Positions 54,038-64,000 of a stretch of 64,000 nt of DNA are shown here, one piece after another; positions within the stretch are counted from its first letter, which is position 1, and each line of letters begins with the position of its first letter. The DNA is taken from NCBI RefSeq assembly GCF_000347635.1, contig NC_020514.1, forward strand, positions 5,022,001 to 5,086,000, given 5' to 3'. The notes under the pieces are model-generated. The model was not told the DNA's origin and made no database searches. It saw only the letters and a program-made list of their open reading frames with translations. Made by a program: the position numbers and the translations under genes. Source of the stretch: Paraglaciecola psychrophila 170 (lineage in GTDB: Bacteria > Pseudomonadota > Gammaproteobacteria > Enterobacterales > Alteromonadaceae).

Positions 54038-54511
54038 ATGATAAAAATGATCAATGCAACGTGTTTAATATTATTCTTGTTCAGTCAGATAATATTTGCC
54101 AAAGAACCACTAGAGCTTTTTTGGGAAGACATGGTGCCGCCAGATTATCAAACTCCCGATACTCCTTTGAGCCACGACGGCAATATGCTACAAATGGGAC
54201 TAGATGCGCCCATAGTCGAGAGTCTAAATGGCAAGCTAGTAAAAATACCAGGATTTGTTGTTCCCTTAGAGGGTGACAACGAAACAACCACTGAATTTTT
54301 GTTAGTTCCGTATTTTGGTGCCTGTATTCATGTGCCACCACCACCAGCAAATCAAATAGTTTACGTGAAGTTTTTAGACGCGGTGCCGATAGATAATTTA
54401 TATGATGCTGTTTGGGTCACCGGTACCCTATCCACAAAAGGGTGGGAAGGTGATTTGGCAACCGTGGGATATTCCTTAGTAGGTATCAGCGTCAGTCCCT
54501 ATGATGGTTAA
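54038..54511 (+). CDS. DUF3299-family exported protein
   Basis: 157 residues with an N-terminal signal peptide (MIKMINATCLILFLFSQIIF, then AKEPLELFW). The core FGACIHVPPPPANQIVYVKF and VKIPGFVVPLE are the DUF3299 marks: a Cys/His pair in GACIHVPPPPAN suggests metal binding. The family often accompanies ABC transporters, but none is adjacent here. Its role is unknown. Confidence 0.85.
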   Translation: MIKMINATCLILFLFSQIIFAKEPLELFWEDMVPPDYQTPDTPLSHDGNMLQMGLDAPIVESLNGKLVKIPGFVVPLEGDNETTTEFLLVPYFGACIHVPPPPANQIVYVKFLDAVPIDNLYDAVWVTGTLSTKGWEGDLATVGYSLVGISVSPYDG

Positions 54512-54626
54512 AAACACTGTAAAACTGCTAAATTAGCAATTAAAATTGTCTATGCTGATTTCCAAGTTCAGATGTAGTGCGTTATTTATATTCACAAATT
54601 CGCAGACACAGTACAAAGTTAATTTG

Positions 54627-55198
54627 ATGAATTTTTTGACAAAAATGTCTATTACGCAAAAGCTGTTTCTCATTCCAATTATTGAAACCGTGGGTTTCTT
54701 AATACATTTAGGTATTACTACTTCAATAGCCCTAAAAAATGTGGGTTTATTAGAAAACGTGATTAGAAGTGCAATATCCCGCTTTAGATGTCACCAAAAG
54801 TGCATTGATCAAAATGGAAAGCATCAAGAACACAGCAATTTACTGAACAAATTCAGAAAACCATAGAACAACTTCAAAATGCGGCTCGTTCTGCAGTAAG
54901 TGTCATGGCTAAAGGCACTGAACAGGCGATAACCAGTGTTGAAACAGCCAATAAGGCCGGAGCTAGTTTGACGGTTATCACTGAAACAATTAGCCGTATT
55001 ACCAGCATGAACGACCAAATTGCACTCTCCACCGGCGATCAACAAAATGTGGCCAGAACCATCAGTAATACTGTCGACGAAATCCATAATCGTACTGAAG
55101 AAACGGCCGCCAGTTCCAAAAAGCTTGCATCAGTAAGCTCAGAGCTTGCACAATTAGCTAAACATTTAGAAGGCATAGCTAAACAATTTAAGGTGTAA
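54627..55198 (+). pseudogene. methyl-accepting chemotaxis protein collapsed by a large internal deletion
   Basis: Three frames are needed. Frame one gives the N-terminus MNFLTKMSITQKLFLIPIIE and a membrane helix up to LLENV. Frame two gives VQYPALDVTKSALIKMESIK + NT, the start of a four-helix periplasmic sensor. At about 54833 a third frame joins at QQFTEQIQKTIEQLQNAARS, the C-terminal signalling helix, which ends LAQLAKHLEGIAKQFKV. The rest of the sensor, HAMP and the conserved signalling tip are gone. At least one indel plus one deletion have removed the receptor's function. Confidence 0.82.
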
Positions 55199-55210
55199 TG
55201 CTAAAATCGC

Positions 55211-55245
55211 CCATAAAAAAACCGCAGATGCTAGTTTTTTTATGG
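55211..55245. terminator. bidirectional terminator between the chemoreceptor relic and the thioesterase
   Basis: CCATAAAAAAAC (55211-55222) and GTTTTTTTATGG (55234-55245) form a perfect 12-bp stem with an 11-nt loop. Its A/T runs make it usable for both convergent genes, although the stem is mostly A-T. Confidence 0.6.
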
Positions 55246-55259
55246 AGTAATTAATATTT

Positions 55260-55655
55260 CTACCCAGAGTAACTATTAGCCAAAAGCTCGGCTTTTATAC
55301 TTTTATTTATTGCTACAGCTTGTTTTGACTGATAATCAAAATGCACCATAGTTGTGGTGCCAGTCGCACATTTTTTTTGCTGCTGCCACAACTCCTGATA
55401 GACATCAAAAGAACTCCTGCCTATCCGACTGATAAATGTTCTAACCTGTACTTTCTGCCCATAAAAAATCTGCTCTAAAAAATCGACTTTATAACTGGCC
55501 AAAATGAGCGACCAGTTTTGCAAATCTAACTCAGGATTAAATAATTTAAAAATAGGCTCACGGCCGCTTTCAAACCAACCCACCAGCACAGTATTACTTA
55601 CATGAGCCAAGGCATCTGTCTCGTAAAAACGCACATTAAACTCTTCACTAAACAT
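55260..55655 (-). CDS. hotdog-fold acyl-CoA thioesterase
   Basis: 131 residues. VRFYETDALAHVSNTVLVGW + FE is the 4HBT/YbgC-type active site with a catalytic Asp and the helix that follows; DFLEQIFYGQKVQVRTFISR continues the sheet. It cleaves an acyl-CoA thioester, substrate unknown. The start lies 6 bp after the uvrA stop, so it probably shares the uvrA transcript, and it converges on the chemoreceptor relic. Confidence 0.86.
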   Translation of the reverse strand: MFSEEFNVRFYETDALAHVSNTVLVGWFESGREPIFKLFNPELDLQNWSLILASYKVDFLEQIFYGQKVQVRTFISRIGRSSFDVYQELWQQQKKCATGTTTMVHFDYQSKQAVAINKSIKAELLANSYSG

Positions 55656-55661
55656 GCAATA

Positions 55662-58496
55662 TCATCCCTGCTGAAGCAATAATGTTTTAAGAAAACGTGC
55701 AGTATGCGACTCTTCTACATTGCAAATATCTTCAGGTGTTCCTTGGGCCACAATCTGACCACCACCAGAACCACCTTCAGGGCCAAGATCGATAACCCAG
55801 TCTGCCGTTTTTATCACGTCTAAGTTATGTTCAATCACCACCACGGTATTACCATGGTCACGTAATCTATGTAGAACATGCAATAGCTGTTTGATATCGT
55901 GAAAGTGTAAACCTGTTGTGGGTTCATCCAGAATATACAGAGTTTGACCGGTGTCACGTTTGGATAATTCTTTGGCTAACTTGACACGTTGTGCTTCACC
56001 GCCCGACAGCGTTGTTGCAGCTTGACCTAAACGTACATAAGACAAGCCCACATCCATCAGGGTTTGTAATTTTCTGGCAATAGCTGGGATAACATCAAAG
56101 AAAGGGCGAGCCTCTTCTACTGTCATATCCAACACTTGATGAATATTCAATCCTTTATACTGAATCTCCAATGTTTCACGGTTGTAACGTTTACCTTTAC
56201 ATAAATCACAAGGCACATATACATCCGGTAAGAAGTGCATTTCAACCTTAATCACACCGTCGCCTTGGCATGCTTCACAGCGTCCACCTTTGACGTTAAA
56301 ACTAAACCGTCCGGGTTTATAACCACGAGATCTGGCTTCTTGGGTACCAGCAAACAATTCACGCACCGGCGTAAAAATACCTGCATACGTTGCGGGATTA
56401 GAGCGAGGAGTTCGGCCAATAGGGCTTTGATCAATATCCACCACCTTGTCCATAAACTCCATACCAGTAATGGTTTTATAAGGTGCAGGCTCCCCTGTAG
56501 TGGCGCCATTTAATTCTCTGTGGGCAATGCGATAGAAGGTGTCGTTTATCAGCGTCGATTTACCTGAGCCTGATACCCCCGTCACACACGTCATTAATCC
56601 TAGTGGTACTCTTAAAGTAACATCTTGCAAGTTATTACCAGTGGCCCCCTTTAGCACCACCCACTTATCTTGATCAATTTCAGTTCGTTTAGCTGGTATT
56701 TCAATTCTTTCTCTACCAGACAAGTACTTTCCTGTTAGCGAACGTTCACTCTTTTTAATATCTTCGATAGTGCCCTGAGCTACAATTTCGCCACCGTGTA
56801 CACCCGCACCTGGGCCAATATCCAGCACAAAATCGGCAGCTCGGATCGCATCTTCGTCATGCTCAACCACAATGACTGTGTTACCTAAGTCGCGTAAGTG
56901 AATTAGGGTTTCCAATAACCTTGCATTGTCACGTTGATGTAAACCAATAGAGGGTTCATCAAGTACATACATAACCCCTACCAACCCAGCGCCTATTTGG
57001 CTAGCGAGCCTAATACGCTGAGCTTCGCCACCAGATAACGTATCGGCGCTGCGTGAAAGGGATAAGTAATTCAGACCTACGTTCACCAAAAACGTCAATC
57101 TATCATTGATTTCTTTGAAGATTTTTTCTGCTATTTTTAGGCGTTTACCGGTTAAAGTAAGATTTGCGAAAAACTTCAAAGCGTCGGCAATCGACATATC
57201 AGTAATGACATTAAGCGGTGTCTCACCAATAAATACGTTTCTGGCTTCTAATCTAAGACGTGAGCCAGAGCAGGTTGAGCAATGTTGCTGACTCAAATAC
57301 TTGGATAACTCATCTCGTACCGCATTGGATTCAGTTTCTTTATAGCGTCGCTCCATATTTGGGATAATCCCTTCAAATGGATGTTTGCGTTCCATAATGT
57401 CGCCACGGTCGTTAATGTATTTAAACTTTAACGATGTGCCTTTACTGCCGTTTAACACAATATCTTTGGCCTGTTCATCGAGTTCTGCAAAAGGCACGGT
57501 CAAATCAAACTTGTAGTGATCAGCCACAGCTTGCAACATCTGAAAATAATAATAGCTGCGTTTGTCCCAACCCCTAATGGCGCCACCAGATAAACTGATT
57601 TCTTCGTTAGCAATAATGCGATGCGGGTCAAAAAACTGCCTTGTCCCCAAACCATCACAACTTTGACAGGCACCAGCAGGATTGTTGAAAGAGAATAACC
57701 GCGGCTCTAACTCAGCCATGCTATAGCCACAGTGTGGGCAAGCAAAGTTAGAAGAAAATACCAACTCTAACTTGTCAGGCTCGTCCATAAAGGCAACGGT
57801 TGCGGTGCCACCAGACAAGTTTAAGGCTGTTTCGAAAGACTCAGACAAACGAAGTTTTAAATCTTCACGCACTTTAAAACGGTCAACCACTACTTCAATA
57901 GTGTGCTTTTTGTGTAAGTCGAGATCAGGTGGATCCGACAAATCACATACATTTCCATCTATCCTAGCCCGAATAAACCCTTGCGCGGCTAGATTTTCGA
58001 GGGTTTTGAGATGCTCACCTTTACGAGCCTGAACCACAGGAGCAAGCAACATCAATTTAATATCGGCTGGCATATCTAATACCCGGTCAACCATCTGACT
58101 CACCGTTTGTGCATCTAATGGCACATGATGCTCAGGACAACGGGGCTCTCCTACCCGTGCATACAACAAACGCAAGTAGTCATAAATTTCTGTAATGGTG
58201 CCCACTGTAGAACGTGGGTTATGAGAAGTAGATTTTTGCTCGATGGAAATTGCTGGCGATAACCCCTCAATATGATCCACATCAGGCTTTTCCATCATGG
58301 ATAGAAATTGACGAGCGTAAGCTGACAATGACTCTACATAACGTCGCTGTCCTTCTGCATACAAAGTGTCAAAAGCCAAAGAAGATTTACCTGAACCTGA
58401 CAAACCGGTGATCACTGTCAGTTTGTCTCTGGGGATATCTAAATTGATGTTTTTCAGGTTGTGGGTTCTAGCCCCACGTACTTCTATTCTATCCAT
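55662..58496 (-). CDS. uvrA: excinuclease ABC subunit A
   Basis: 944 residues. It recognises DNA damage for nucleotide excision repair. Two ABC ATPase halves: Walker [17 protein letters not shown] and [16 protein letters not shown], signature motifs [15 protein letters not shown] and [15 protein letters not shown], and DE in [13 protein letters not shown] and [13 protein letters not shown]. Zinc modules [19 protein letters not shown] and [20 protein letters not shown] + YVPCDLC are complete. No clear LexA box was found upstream. The thioesterase gene follows. Confidence 0.96.
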   Translation of the reverse strand: MDRIEVRGARTHNLKNINLDIPRDKLTVITGLSGSGKSSLAFDTLYAEGQRRYVESLSAYARQFLSMMEKPDVDHIEGLSPAISIEQKSTSHNPRSTVGTITEIYDYLRLLYARVGEPRCPEHHVPLDAQTVSQMVDRVLDMPADIKLMLLAPVVQARKGEHLKTLENLAAQGFIRARIDGNVCDLSDPPDLDLHKKHTIEVVVDRFKVREDLKLRLSESFETALNLSGGTATVAFMDEPDKLELVFSSNFACPHCGYSMAELEPRLFSFNNPAGACQSCDGLGTRQFFDPHRIIANEEISLSGGAIRGWDKRSYYYFQMLQAVADHYKFDLTVPFAELDEQAKDIVLNGSKGTSLKFKYINDRGDIMERKHPFEGIIPNMERRYKETESNAVRDELSKYLSQQHCSTCSGSRLRLEARNVFIGETPLNVITDMSIADALKFFANLTLTGKRLKIAEKIFKEINDRLTFLVNVGLNYLSLSRSADTLSGGEAQRIRLASQIGAGLVGVMYVLDEPSIGLHQRDNARLLETLIHLRDLGNTVIVVEHDEDAIRAADFVLDIGPGAGVHGGEIVAQGTIEDIKKSERSLTGKYLSGRERIEIPAKRTEIDQDKWVVLKGATGNNLQDVTLRVPLGLMTCVTGVSGSGKSTLINDTFYRIAHRELNGATTGEPAPYKTITGMEFMDKVVDIDQSPIGRTPRSNPATYAGIFTPVRELFAGTQEARSRGYKPGRFSFNVKGGRCEACQGDGVIKVEMHFLPDVYVPCDLCKGKRYNRETLEIQYKGLNIHQVLDMTVEEARPFFDVIPAIARKLQTLMDVGLSYVRLGQAATTLSGGEAQRVKLAKELSKRDTGQTLYILDEPTTGLHFHDIKQLLHVLHRLRDHGNTVVVIEHNLDVIKTADWVIDLGPEGGSGGGQIVAQGTPEDICNVEESHTARFLKTLLLQQG

Positions 58497-58559
58497 TAGT
58501 AACCAGATGTGCTGTAAAAGAACAATTATTACATACTCTGTAAATAGGCACTACGACCA

Positions 58560-59717
58560 TTATCTGAATACAACAAGTTTATACACTAAATTAATCTTAA
58601 ATGGCGCTAGACTTCCAACTAGCTTGCCAGTCTTTAAATACCGCAGTATAACCGCGATTTTTATTGCCTCGGTGACTTCTACTACAGAGCGTTCATCACT
58701 TATTTCAAATTGATCAAGTTGGCTATCAGGACTAGCATAACCACCTGGTTGCGTAGAGCTCCCAGCACTCATATGTGTAATGCCCATGGGCAAGAGGTTG
58801 TCACGAAAACGTTCACTTTCACGGGTTGATAAACTTATTTCAAGTTGCTCATTAAATAATCTAAAGGCACAAATAACTTGGACCAATCCTTTATCAGAAA
58901 TGGGTGAATTAGGTTCAATCCCACCTGTACATGGCCGCAAACGCGGCAGCGAAAGACTATATTTACTGCGCCAATAGTGATGCTCTAAATAAGCCAAATG
59001 GTGACCCAGCAGCAATGCATCTAATCGCCAGTCGTCTAGACCTAACAATACGCCCAACCCTATTTTGTCGATACCTGCTCGTCCTAACCTATCGGGGCTG
59101 TTTAAACGATATTGAAAGTTTTGTTTTTTGCCACGAGTATGGTGTTTAGCGTACGTGACAGGATGATAGGTCTCTTGATATAACATCACCGCATCCAGCC
59201 CAAGATGGGCCAACCTTTGATATTCATCTGTGGCCAATGGCTGAACTTCTATGGCTAGATGACTAAAATGTTGTTTGATTTGCGGTAAGACGTCGGCAAA
59301 GTACTCGACACCTACTTTGCTTTCATGCTCTCCAGATACCAATAATATTGAGTCGAACCCCCAGCCTTTAATAATATCAATTTCTTGCTGGATCTCATCT
59401 GCATTTAATATTTTACGCTTGATTTTGTTGCTCATAGTAAAACCACAATAATCACACTCATTGGCACATAAATTCGATAAATACATAGGAATAAACAAAC
59501 TAATATTATGACCGAAACGCCTTCTGGTTAATTCCATGGCTTGTTGCGCCATTATTTCCAAGTAAGGCTCTGCGGCCGGTGATAATAAAGCCATCAGAGC
59601 TTTGATATCACCGGCAGGCTGCTGCAAAGCCCGCTCGACATCTGCATTAGTCGACCCATACATAGTCAGGCGCAGGTCCTCACGATCTAAATCAGCAAAT
59701 ATATCAGCGAAGTTCAT
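58560..59717 (-). CDS. thiH: 2-iminoacetate synthase ThiH, C-terminus altered by a one-base deletion
   Basis: A radical-SAM tyrosine lyase that makes dehydroglycine for the thiazole of thiamine. The cluster motif [10 protein letters not shown] is present and the barrel is intact ([44 protein letters not shown]). After VEVTEAIK the last ~28 residues are foreign. Adding one A to the A5 run at 58662-58658 restores [20 protein letters not shown] and a stop at 58599-58597, giving 373 residues, the family size. As read, the C-terminal tail is replaced, so activity is uncertain. The start overlaps thiG by 14 bp. Confidence 0.85.
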   Translation of the reverse strand: MNFADIFADLDREDLRLTMYGSTNADVERALQQPAGDIKALMALLSPAAEPYLEIMAQQAMELTRRRFGHNISLFIPMYLSNLCANECDYCGFTMSNKIKRKILNADEIQQEIDIIKGWGFDSILLVSGEHESKVGVEYFADVLPQIKQHFSHLAIEVQPLATDEYQRLAHLGLDAVMLYQETYHPVTYAKHHTRGKKQNFQYRLNSPDRLGRAGIDKIGLGVLLGLDDWRLDALLLGHHLAYLEHHYWRSKYSLSLPRLRPCTGGIEPNSPISDKGLVQVICAFRLFNEQLEISLSTRESERFRDNLLPMGITHMSAGSSTQPGGYASPDSQLDQFEISDERSVVEVTEAIKIAVILRYLKTGKLVGSLAPFKINLVYKLVVFR

Positions 59718-60474
59718 TTAAAAAACCTGTTAATGGACTAGACATACTAGCCTGTTTTAATACTTGGCCTAAACCCACCTGATAGGCATTTCTGCCGGTT
59801 ATCACAGCCTCTTGAAAACACTTCGCCATCACCACTGGCTGCAAGCTAGAAGCAATACCGGTATTGACTAATACAGCATCAGCCCCTAATTCCATGGCTG
59901 CTGTGGCATCAGAAGGGCGTCCGATCCCTGCATCAATCACCACTGGCACCTTCGCCTGTTCAATAATGATTTGCAGAAACTCTTTCGTTAGCAAACCTTG
60001 ATTGCTGCCAATCGGACTAGCCAAAGGCATGACTGCTGCACATCCTACTTCTTCCAGCCGGTGGCATAACACAGGATCAGCATGCACATAAGGCAGCACC
60101 ACAAAACCTTGCTTTACCAGTGTTTCGGCCGCTATAAGGGTTTCAATTGGATCTGGCATCAAATATTTGGGATCAGGATGAATTTCTAATTTGACCCAGT
60201 TAGTAGCAAACATTTCTTGGGCTAACTGAGCGGCAAAAATAGCTTCTTTTGCATTCCTTGCACCAGAGGTGTTTGGAAGCAACTTTATCCCCAACTCGGT
60301 CAAGGGTTGCATCAAGTTATCCGTACTTTGCTTAAGATCAATCCGCTTAATCGCCAAAGTAACGAGCTCTGAACCTGAGGCTTTCAAGGCGTTTAACATG
60401 ACTCGGCTATGTGAAAACTTACCGGTACCACTGAATAAACGTGACGAAAATTGGTGTCCCGCGATAGTTAACAT
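59704..60474 (-). CDS. thiG: thiazole synthase ThiG
   Basis: 256 residues of a TIM barrel. It forms the thiazole phosphate of thiamine from deoxyxylulose 5-phosphate, ThiS thiocarboxylate and dehydroglycine. The start [19 protein letters not shown] and the Lys-bearing [11 protein letters not shown] are the family marks, followed by [16 protein letters not shown] and [20 protein letters not shown]. It lies 3 bp after thiS and overlaps thiH by 14 bp. Confidence 0.95.
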   Translation of the reverse strand: MLTIAGHQFSSRLFSGTGKFSHSRVMLNALKASGSELVTLAIKRIDLKQSTDNLMQPLTELGIKLLPNTSGARNAKEAIFAAQLAQEMFATNWVKLEIHPDPKYLMPDPIETLIAAETLVKQGFVVLPYVHADPVLCHRLEEVGCAAVMPLASPIGSNQGLLTKEFLQIIIEQAKVPVVIDAGIGRPSDATAAMELGADAVLVNTGIASSLQPVVMAKCFQEAVITGRNAYQVGLGQVLKQASMSSPLTGFLNELR

Positions 60475-60477
60475 GCC

Positions 60478-60693
60478 TTATCCTCCTGCCACGGCACTAA
60501 ACACATCAATCTGATCACCTTCTCGGCAACCCTGCTCTGACCATTGGCTTTTGGGCACAATATGCTGATTAAATGCGACGGCGATATTAGCCAAATCCAA
60601 TTGAAGGGGCTCAGTCGCCAACAGCAACACTTGTTGCAAATTCAGGTTTTCATCCACCTTTAGAGCTTGGCCATTAATAAAAACAGGGATCAT
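60478..60693 (-). CDS. thiS: sulfur carrier ThiS
   Basis: 71 residues of a ubiquitin-like carrier. The C-terminus VFSAVAGG ends in the Gly-Gly that ThiF adenylates and that carries the thiocarboxylate. The beginning INGQALKVDENLNLQQVLLL and VAFNQHIVPKSQW fit the family. Its ATG overlaps the thiF stop (ATGA), and thiG starts 3 bp after it. Confidence 0.93.
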   Translation of the reverse strand: MIPVFINGQALKVDENLNLQQVLLLATEPLQLDLANIAVAFNQHIVPKSQWSEQGCREGDQIDVFSAVAGG

Positions 60694-61541
60694 GAATATG
60701 CCTCCTGGGCAAAAGAATTAGTCTCAGAGAGTAATGGTTCTTGGGGCGAAATTTGCCAGTGTTGGCATACTGTGCATTGAGGGTCTCGGTGACGGACAAT
60801 GCTTTGCCAGATTAACCTTAAACCATCAAAAATATGTAACGTGTTGTCTTTCTCACCTATCGTTAAAACATGCCTAATAGCAGTTAGCGCTTGCATACTT
60901 GCAATAACACTCACCATTGGTCCCAGCACTCCCATATCACTACAGGTTTGTAGCGTCTCTTTTGCTGAAAATACACAATGGTAACAACCAGCTTCAGACA
61001 TCCTCTGCGCGTCTACAACCATTAGTTGCCCAGAAAAAGCAGTTACTGATGCACTGACTAGTGGAATAAGTTGCCTAGCACACCAAGCGTTAATCAGTTG
61101 TCGGGTTGGCATATTGTCTGAGCAATCCAGCACCATAAGTTTGTTATGTTGACATGCTTGTTTAACATCTGAGTGGCGACTGATTAAACTCTGGGCAAAC
61201 TGCTCACTAAATTTTTCGCTGTATGTCCTAACGGTGACATCGGGATTGAGTTTAGAGATCTCTTTTGCGGCGCACTCCACTTTTTCACGTCCCACAGAAG
61301 AAGCATTAAACAAGATTTGTCTAGGTAGGTTGGACATGTCCACTTTATCGTCATCCACTAAATGAAGGTGCCCGATACCTGCTGCCGCTAATTGTTGAGC
61401 TACGTGAGTGCCCAACCCTCCGATACCCACAATCATAATATGTTGACTCATTAACGTTTGTTGGCCCTGTTCACCTACTTCTGGAAGTAATATTTGCCGG
61501 TAGTATTGAACAAACTGCTGCTCACTTAAGGCCTTATTCAT
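60690..61541 (-). CDS. thiF: ThiS adenylyltransferase ThiF
   Basis: 283 residues from the ATG that overlaps the thiDE stop (ATGA, 61541); another ATG 15 bp upstream is possible. An E1-like enzyme that activates ThiS. YYRQILLPEVGEQGQQTL, the nucleotide loop MIVGIGGLGTHVAQQLAAAG and DDDKVDMSNLPRQILFN are present, followed by CSDNMPTRQLIN and the zinc-type cysteines CYHCVFSA and CTVCQ. The stop overlaps the thiS start by four bases. Confidence 0.93.
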   Translation of the reverse strand: MNKALSEQQFVQYYRQILLPEVGEQGQQTLMSQHIMIVGIGGLGTHVAQQLAAAGIGHLHLVDDDKVDMSNLPRQILFNASSVGREKVECAAKEISKLNPDVTVRTYSEKFSEQFAQSLISRHSDVKQACQHNKLMVLDCSDNMPTRQLINAWCARQLIPLVSASVTAFSGQLMVVDAQRMSEAGCYHCVFSAKETLQTCSDMGVLGPMVSVIASMQALTAIRHVLTIGEKDNTLHIFDGLRLIWQSIVRHRDPQCTVCQHWQISPQEPLLSETNSFAQEAYS

Positions 61542-63106
61542 GTTAATGCCTGCCATGCCAGTTGTAGAGTCTGCCAGCTTTTTGCTGGGTCGGGTGCAAG
61601 CTCAATTCCACGCACAATAGCCACATCATGTACTTGTGTGACTTTTACTTGGGCAAGATTATGCTCGTCGATGCCACCAATGGCCACCAGCGGGAGTTTG
61701 TCTTTGAGTAATTGACAATAACGTGAAAGCTTTAATAACCCTTGAGGTTGTGATGGCATGTGTTTGGTTGGTGTGGCAAAGATATGTCCTATAGCCAAAT
61801 AACTTGGAGAAAATTGCTGAGCTAGCAACATTTCAAAATATCCATGAGAAGACAGACCCAGCGCCAAACTAGCATCACTGATTTGGGATAGATTGGCTTG
61901 TAACATATCCTCTTGACCTAAATGTATACCAAAGGCACCGTGTTTTATCGCTAACTGCCAGTGGTCATTAATAAAAACTTGCGCTTGGTATTTTCTACCT
62001 AATGCCACCGCAAGCTGAATGTCCTGTTCTAGCTGTTTATTATCACAGGGCAGTTTTATTCGTAGTTGTGCAGTGTGCGCTCCAGCCTTGAGTACTTGTT
62101 CTAAGACAGATAAAGACTGCGTTACCGAATACACCTTTAAAGGCAAGCTGACATTGGCAAAATCAAGTTGAGAAACATCTGCCAGTTGTGGGTACTGAGG
62201 CAGTATAATCTCTGGAAAATGCACTAAGTCATTGGGCCAACCATGACGCGCTAGCACCCCAGGTCCTTTGCCTAAACCATAACTGCCACTGAGTCCTTGA
62301 TGTACATAAGCTTTAGCAATCACAATGGCATCTAATAAAGGATGACCTAATGCCATCGTCGTCGCTATTGCTGATGAAAGTGTGCAACCTGTGCCATGAT
62401 TGTGGCGAGTATTCACTCGGCTTCCACCAAATCCAATACGTTGATGTTGATGCTGTTCAGAAGTATGGGCAATCTTGTGGGCGGCTAACCAGTCAACGAC
62501 CTGCAGGTTTTGACTATCTCCGCCTGTTACCAGAATATTGGTCTCGACTAACTGAGATAGATGATCAAGTGCTGATTGTTCAGTTTGCCCTTTCCCTTCA
62601 AACGTTCCAGCTAACACCATCAACTCGTTATAATTAGGCGTCAACAACGTCACTTGTTTGGCTAGGCGCAGATAAGCGTCAACATTAGTCTGTTGTTTAC
62701 CACTAGTGGTAAACAACACAGGATCCAAAATGATCGGTATCCGGGTATCGTGAGTTTGCTCATAGTCAGCTAAATTATCTGCTAACCAATTGCTTATCAG
62801 CAAAACTTGCTCAGCATCGGCTAACACGCCAATCTTAATAACCTTGGGCGGCATATCGAATAGCAAACAATTTAACTGCCTTGTCAGCATATCTGGGGAT
62901 ACAGCTGACACACCCTCTACGTGATAAGAGTTTTGGACGGTGACAGCGGTGATTATATTACAAGCATGACCGCCTAAATCTTGAATTGTGAGCGTATCTG
63001 CCTGAATACCTGCACCGCCGCCACTATCTGAGGCAGCGATGCTCCAGACAATCGGCCGGTCACAACCACTTACAAATAGCCTGTTATCATTTGAATAATT
63101 ATCCAT
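61538..63106 (-). CDS. thiDE: ThiD-ThiE fusion (HMP-phosphate kinase / thiamine-phosphate synthase)
   Basis: 522 residues. Residues ~15-265 are ThiD: WSIAASDSGGGAGIQADTLT, ITAVTVQNSYHVEGV, VILDPVLFTTSGKQ and NHGTGCTLSSAIATTMALG. From ~315 the C-terminal half is ThiE: KVYSVTQSLSVLEQVLKAGA, FINDHWQLAIKHGAFGIHLG + QEDM, AIGHIFATPTK and AIGGIDEHN. One chain thus phosphorylates the pyrimidine twice and condenses it with thiazole phosphate. It starts 3 bp after thiC and couples to thiF. Confidence 0.93.
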   Translation of the reverse strand: MDNYSNDNRLFVSGCDRPIVWSIAASDSGGGAGIQADTLTIQDLGGHACNIITAVTVQNSYHVEGVSAVSPDMLTRQLNCLLFDMPPKVIKIGVLADAEQVLLISNWLADNLADYEQTHDTRIPIILDPVLFTTSGKQQTNVDAYLRLAKQVTLLTPNYNELMVLAGTFEGKGQTEQSALDHLSQLVETNILVTGGDSQNLQVVDWLAAHKIAHTSEQHQHQRIGFGGSRVNTRHNHGTGCTLSSAIATTMALGHPLLDAIVIAKAYVHQGLSGSYGLGKGPGVLARHGWPNDLVHFPEIILPQYPQLADVSQLDFANVSLPLKVYSVTQSLSVLEQVLKAGAHTAQLRIKLPCDNKQLEQDIQLAVALGRKYQAQVFINDHWQLAIKHGAFGIHLGQEDMLQANLSQISDASLALGLSSHGYFEMLLAQQFSPSYLAIGHIFATPTKHMPSQPQGLLKLSRYCQLLKDKLPLVAIGGIDEHNLAQVKVTQVHDVAIVRGIELAPDPAKSWQTLQLAWQALT

Positions 63107-63109
63107 AAT

Positions 63110-64000
<891 letters not shown>

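Noticed and set aside
58497..58560. LexA box upstream of uvrA
   Set aside because: The best candidate (CTGT-N8-ACTA) has two mismatches in the conserved half-site and no palindromic core.

Overview
The window looks like a chromosome segment of a marine gammaproteobacterium of the Alteromonadales, most likely a Glaciecola/Paraglaciecola/Alteromonas relative. The evidence is the low GC content and the gammaproteobacterial gene order: lptM-lysA-dapF-DUF484-xerC-yigB next to uvrD, nudC-hemE, mpl back to back with fbp and close to ppa, and thiC-thiDE-thiF-thiS-thiG-thiH. The species call is inference from gene content and was not tested.

Left end (1-2750) is accessory DNA. It holds the tail of a protein cut by the window edge, a small membrane protein, an ankyrin-type protein, a decayed IS91-family transposase, a 100-bp inverted-repeat element, and a two-gene unit for a small exported protein and a 50-residue membrane peptide that ends in a terminator. 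From 2969 to 21600 come dusA (3' end frameshifted), a long RecQ helicase, an M16 protease lipoprotein, two tandem PlsC-type acyltransferases joined to ybdG, a YggN-family protein, a YeeZ-like protein, an NSS transporter, an ISAs1 remnant, an SDR/DCC pair, a lipoprotein, a flavodoxin/CLCA_X pair and an orphan exbD.

The middle (21700-39500) holds a frameshifted rraA, a PAP2 phosphatase, the lptM-lysA-dapF-DUF484-xerC-yigB cluster, cysE, uvrD with a near-consensus SOS box, two diguanylate cyclases flanking rarD and a ruined chrA, canonical recQ and dnaB. The right third (39500-64000) holds an OmpA-like protein, a yjbQ relic, cheX and zur separated by a hexamer repeat, nudC-hemE, an mpl-nuclease-phosphatase unit, fbp, membrane and soluble pyrophosphatases transcribed divergently, a Gfo/Idh oxidoreductase, a DUF3299 protein, a chemoreceptor relic, a thioesterase, uvrA, and the thiamine operon running off the right edge.

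The strongest non-routine signal is gene decay. chrA, yjbQ, a methyl-accepting chemotaxis gene and two transposases are wrecked by several lesions each. Separately, dusA, rraA and thiH each carry one single-base indel in or beside a short homopolymer, and undoing it restores a family-typical product. The last ~14 codons of hppA also exist as a second copy just past the gene, differing only at synonymous positions. I found no CRISPR array, tRNA, rRNA, intact mobile element or convincing new defence system.
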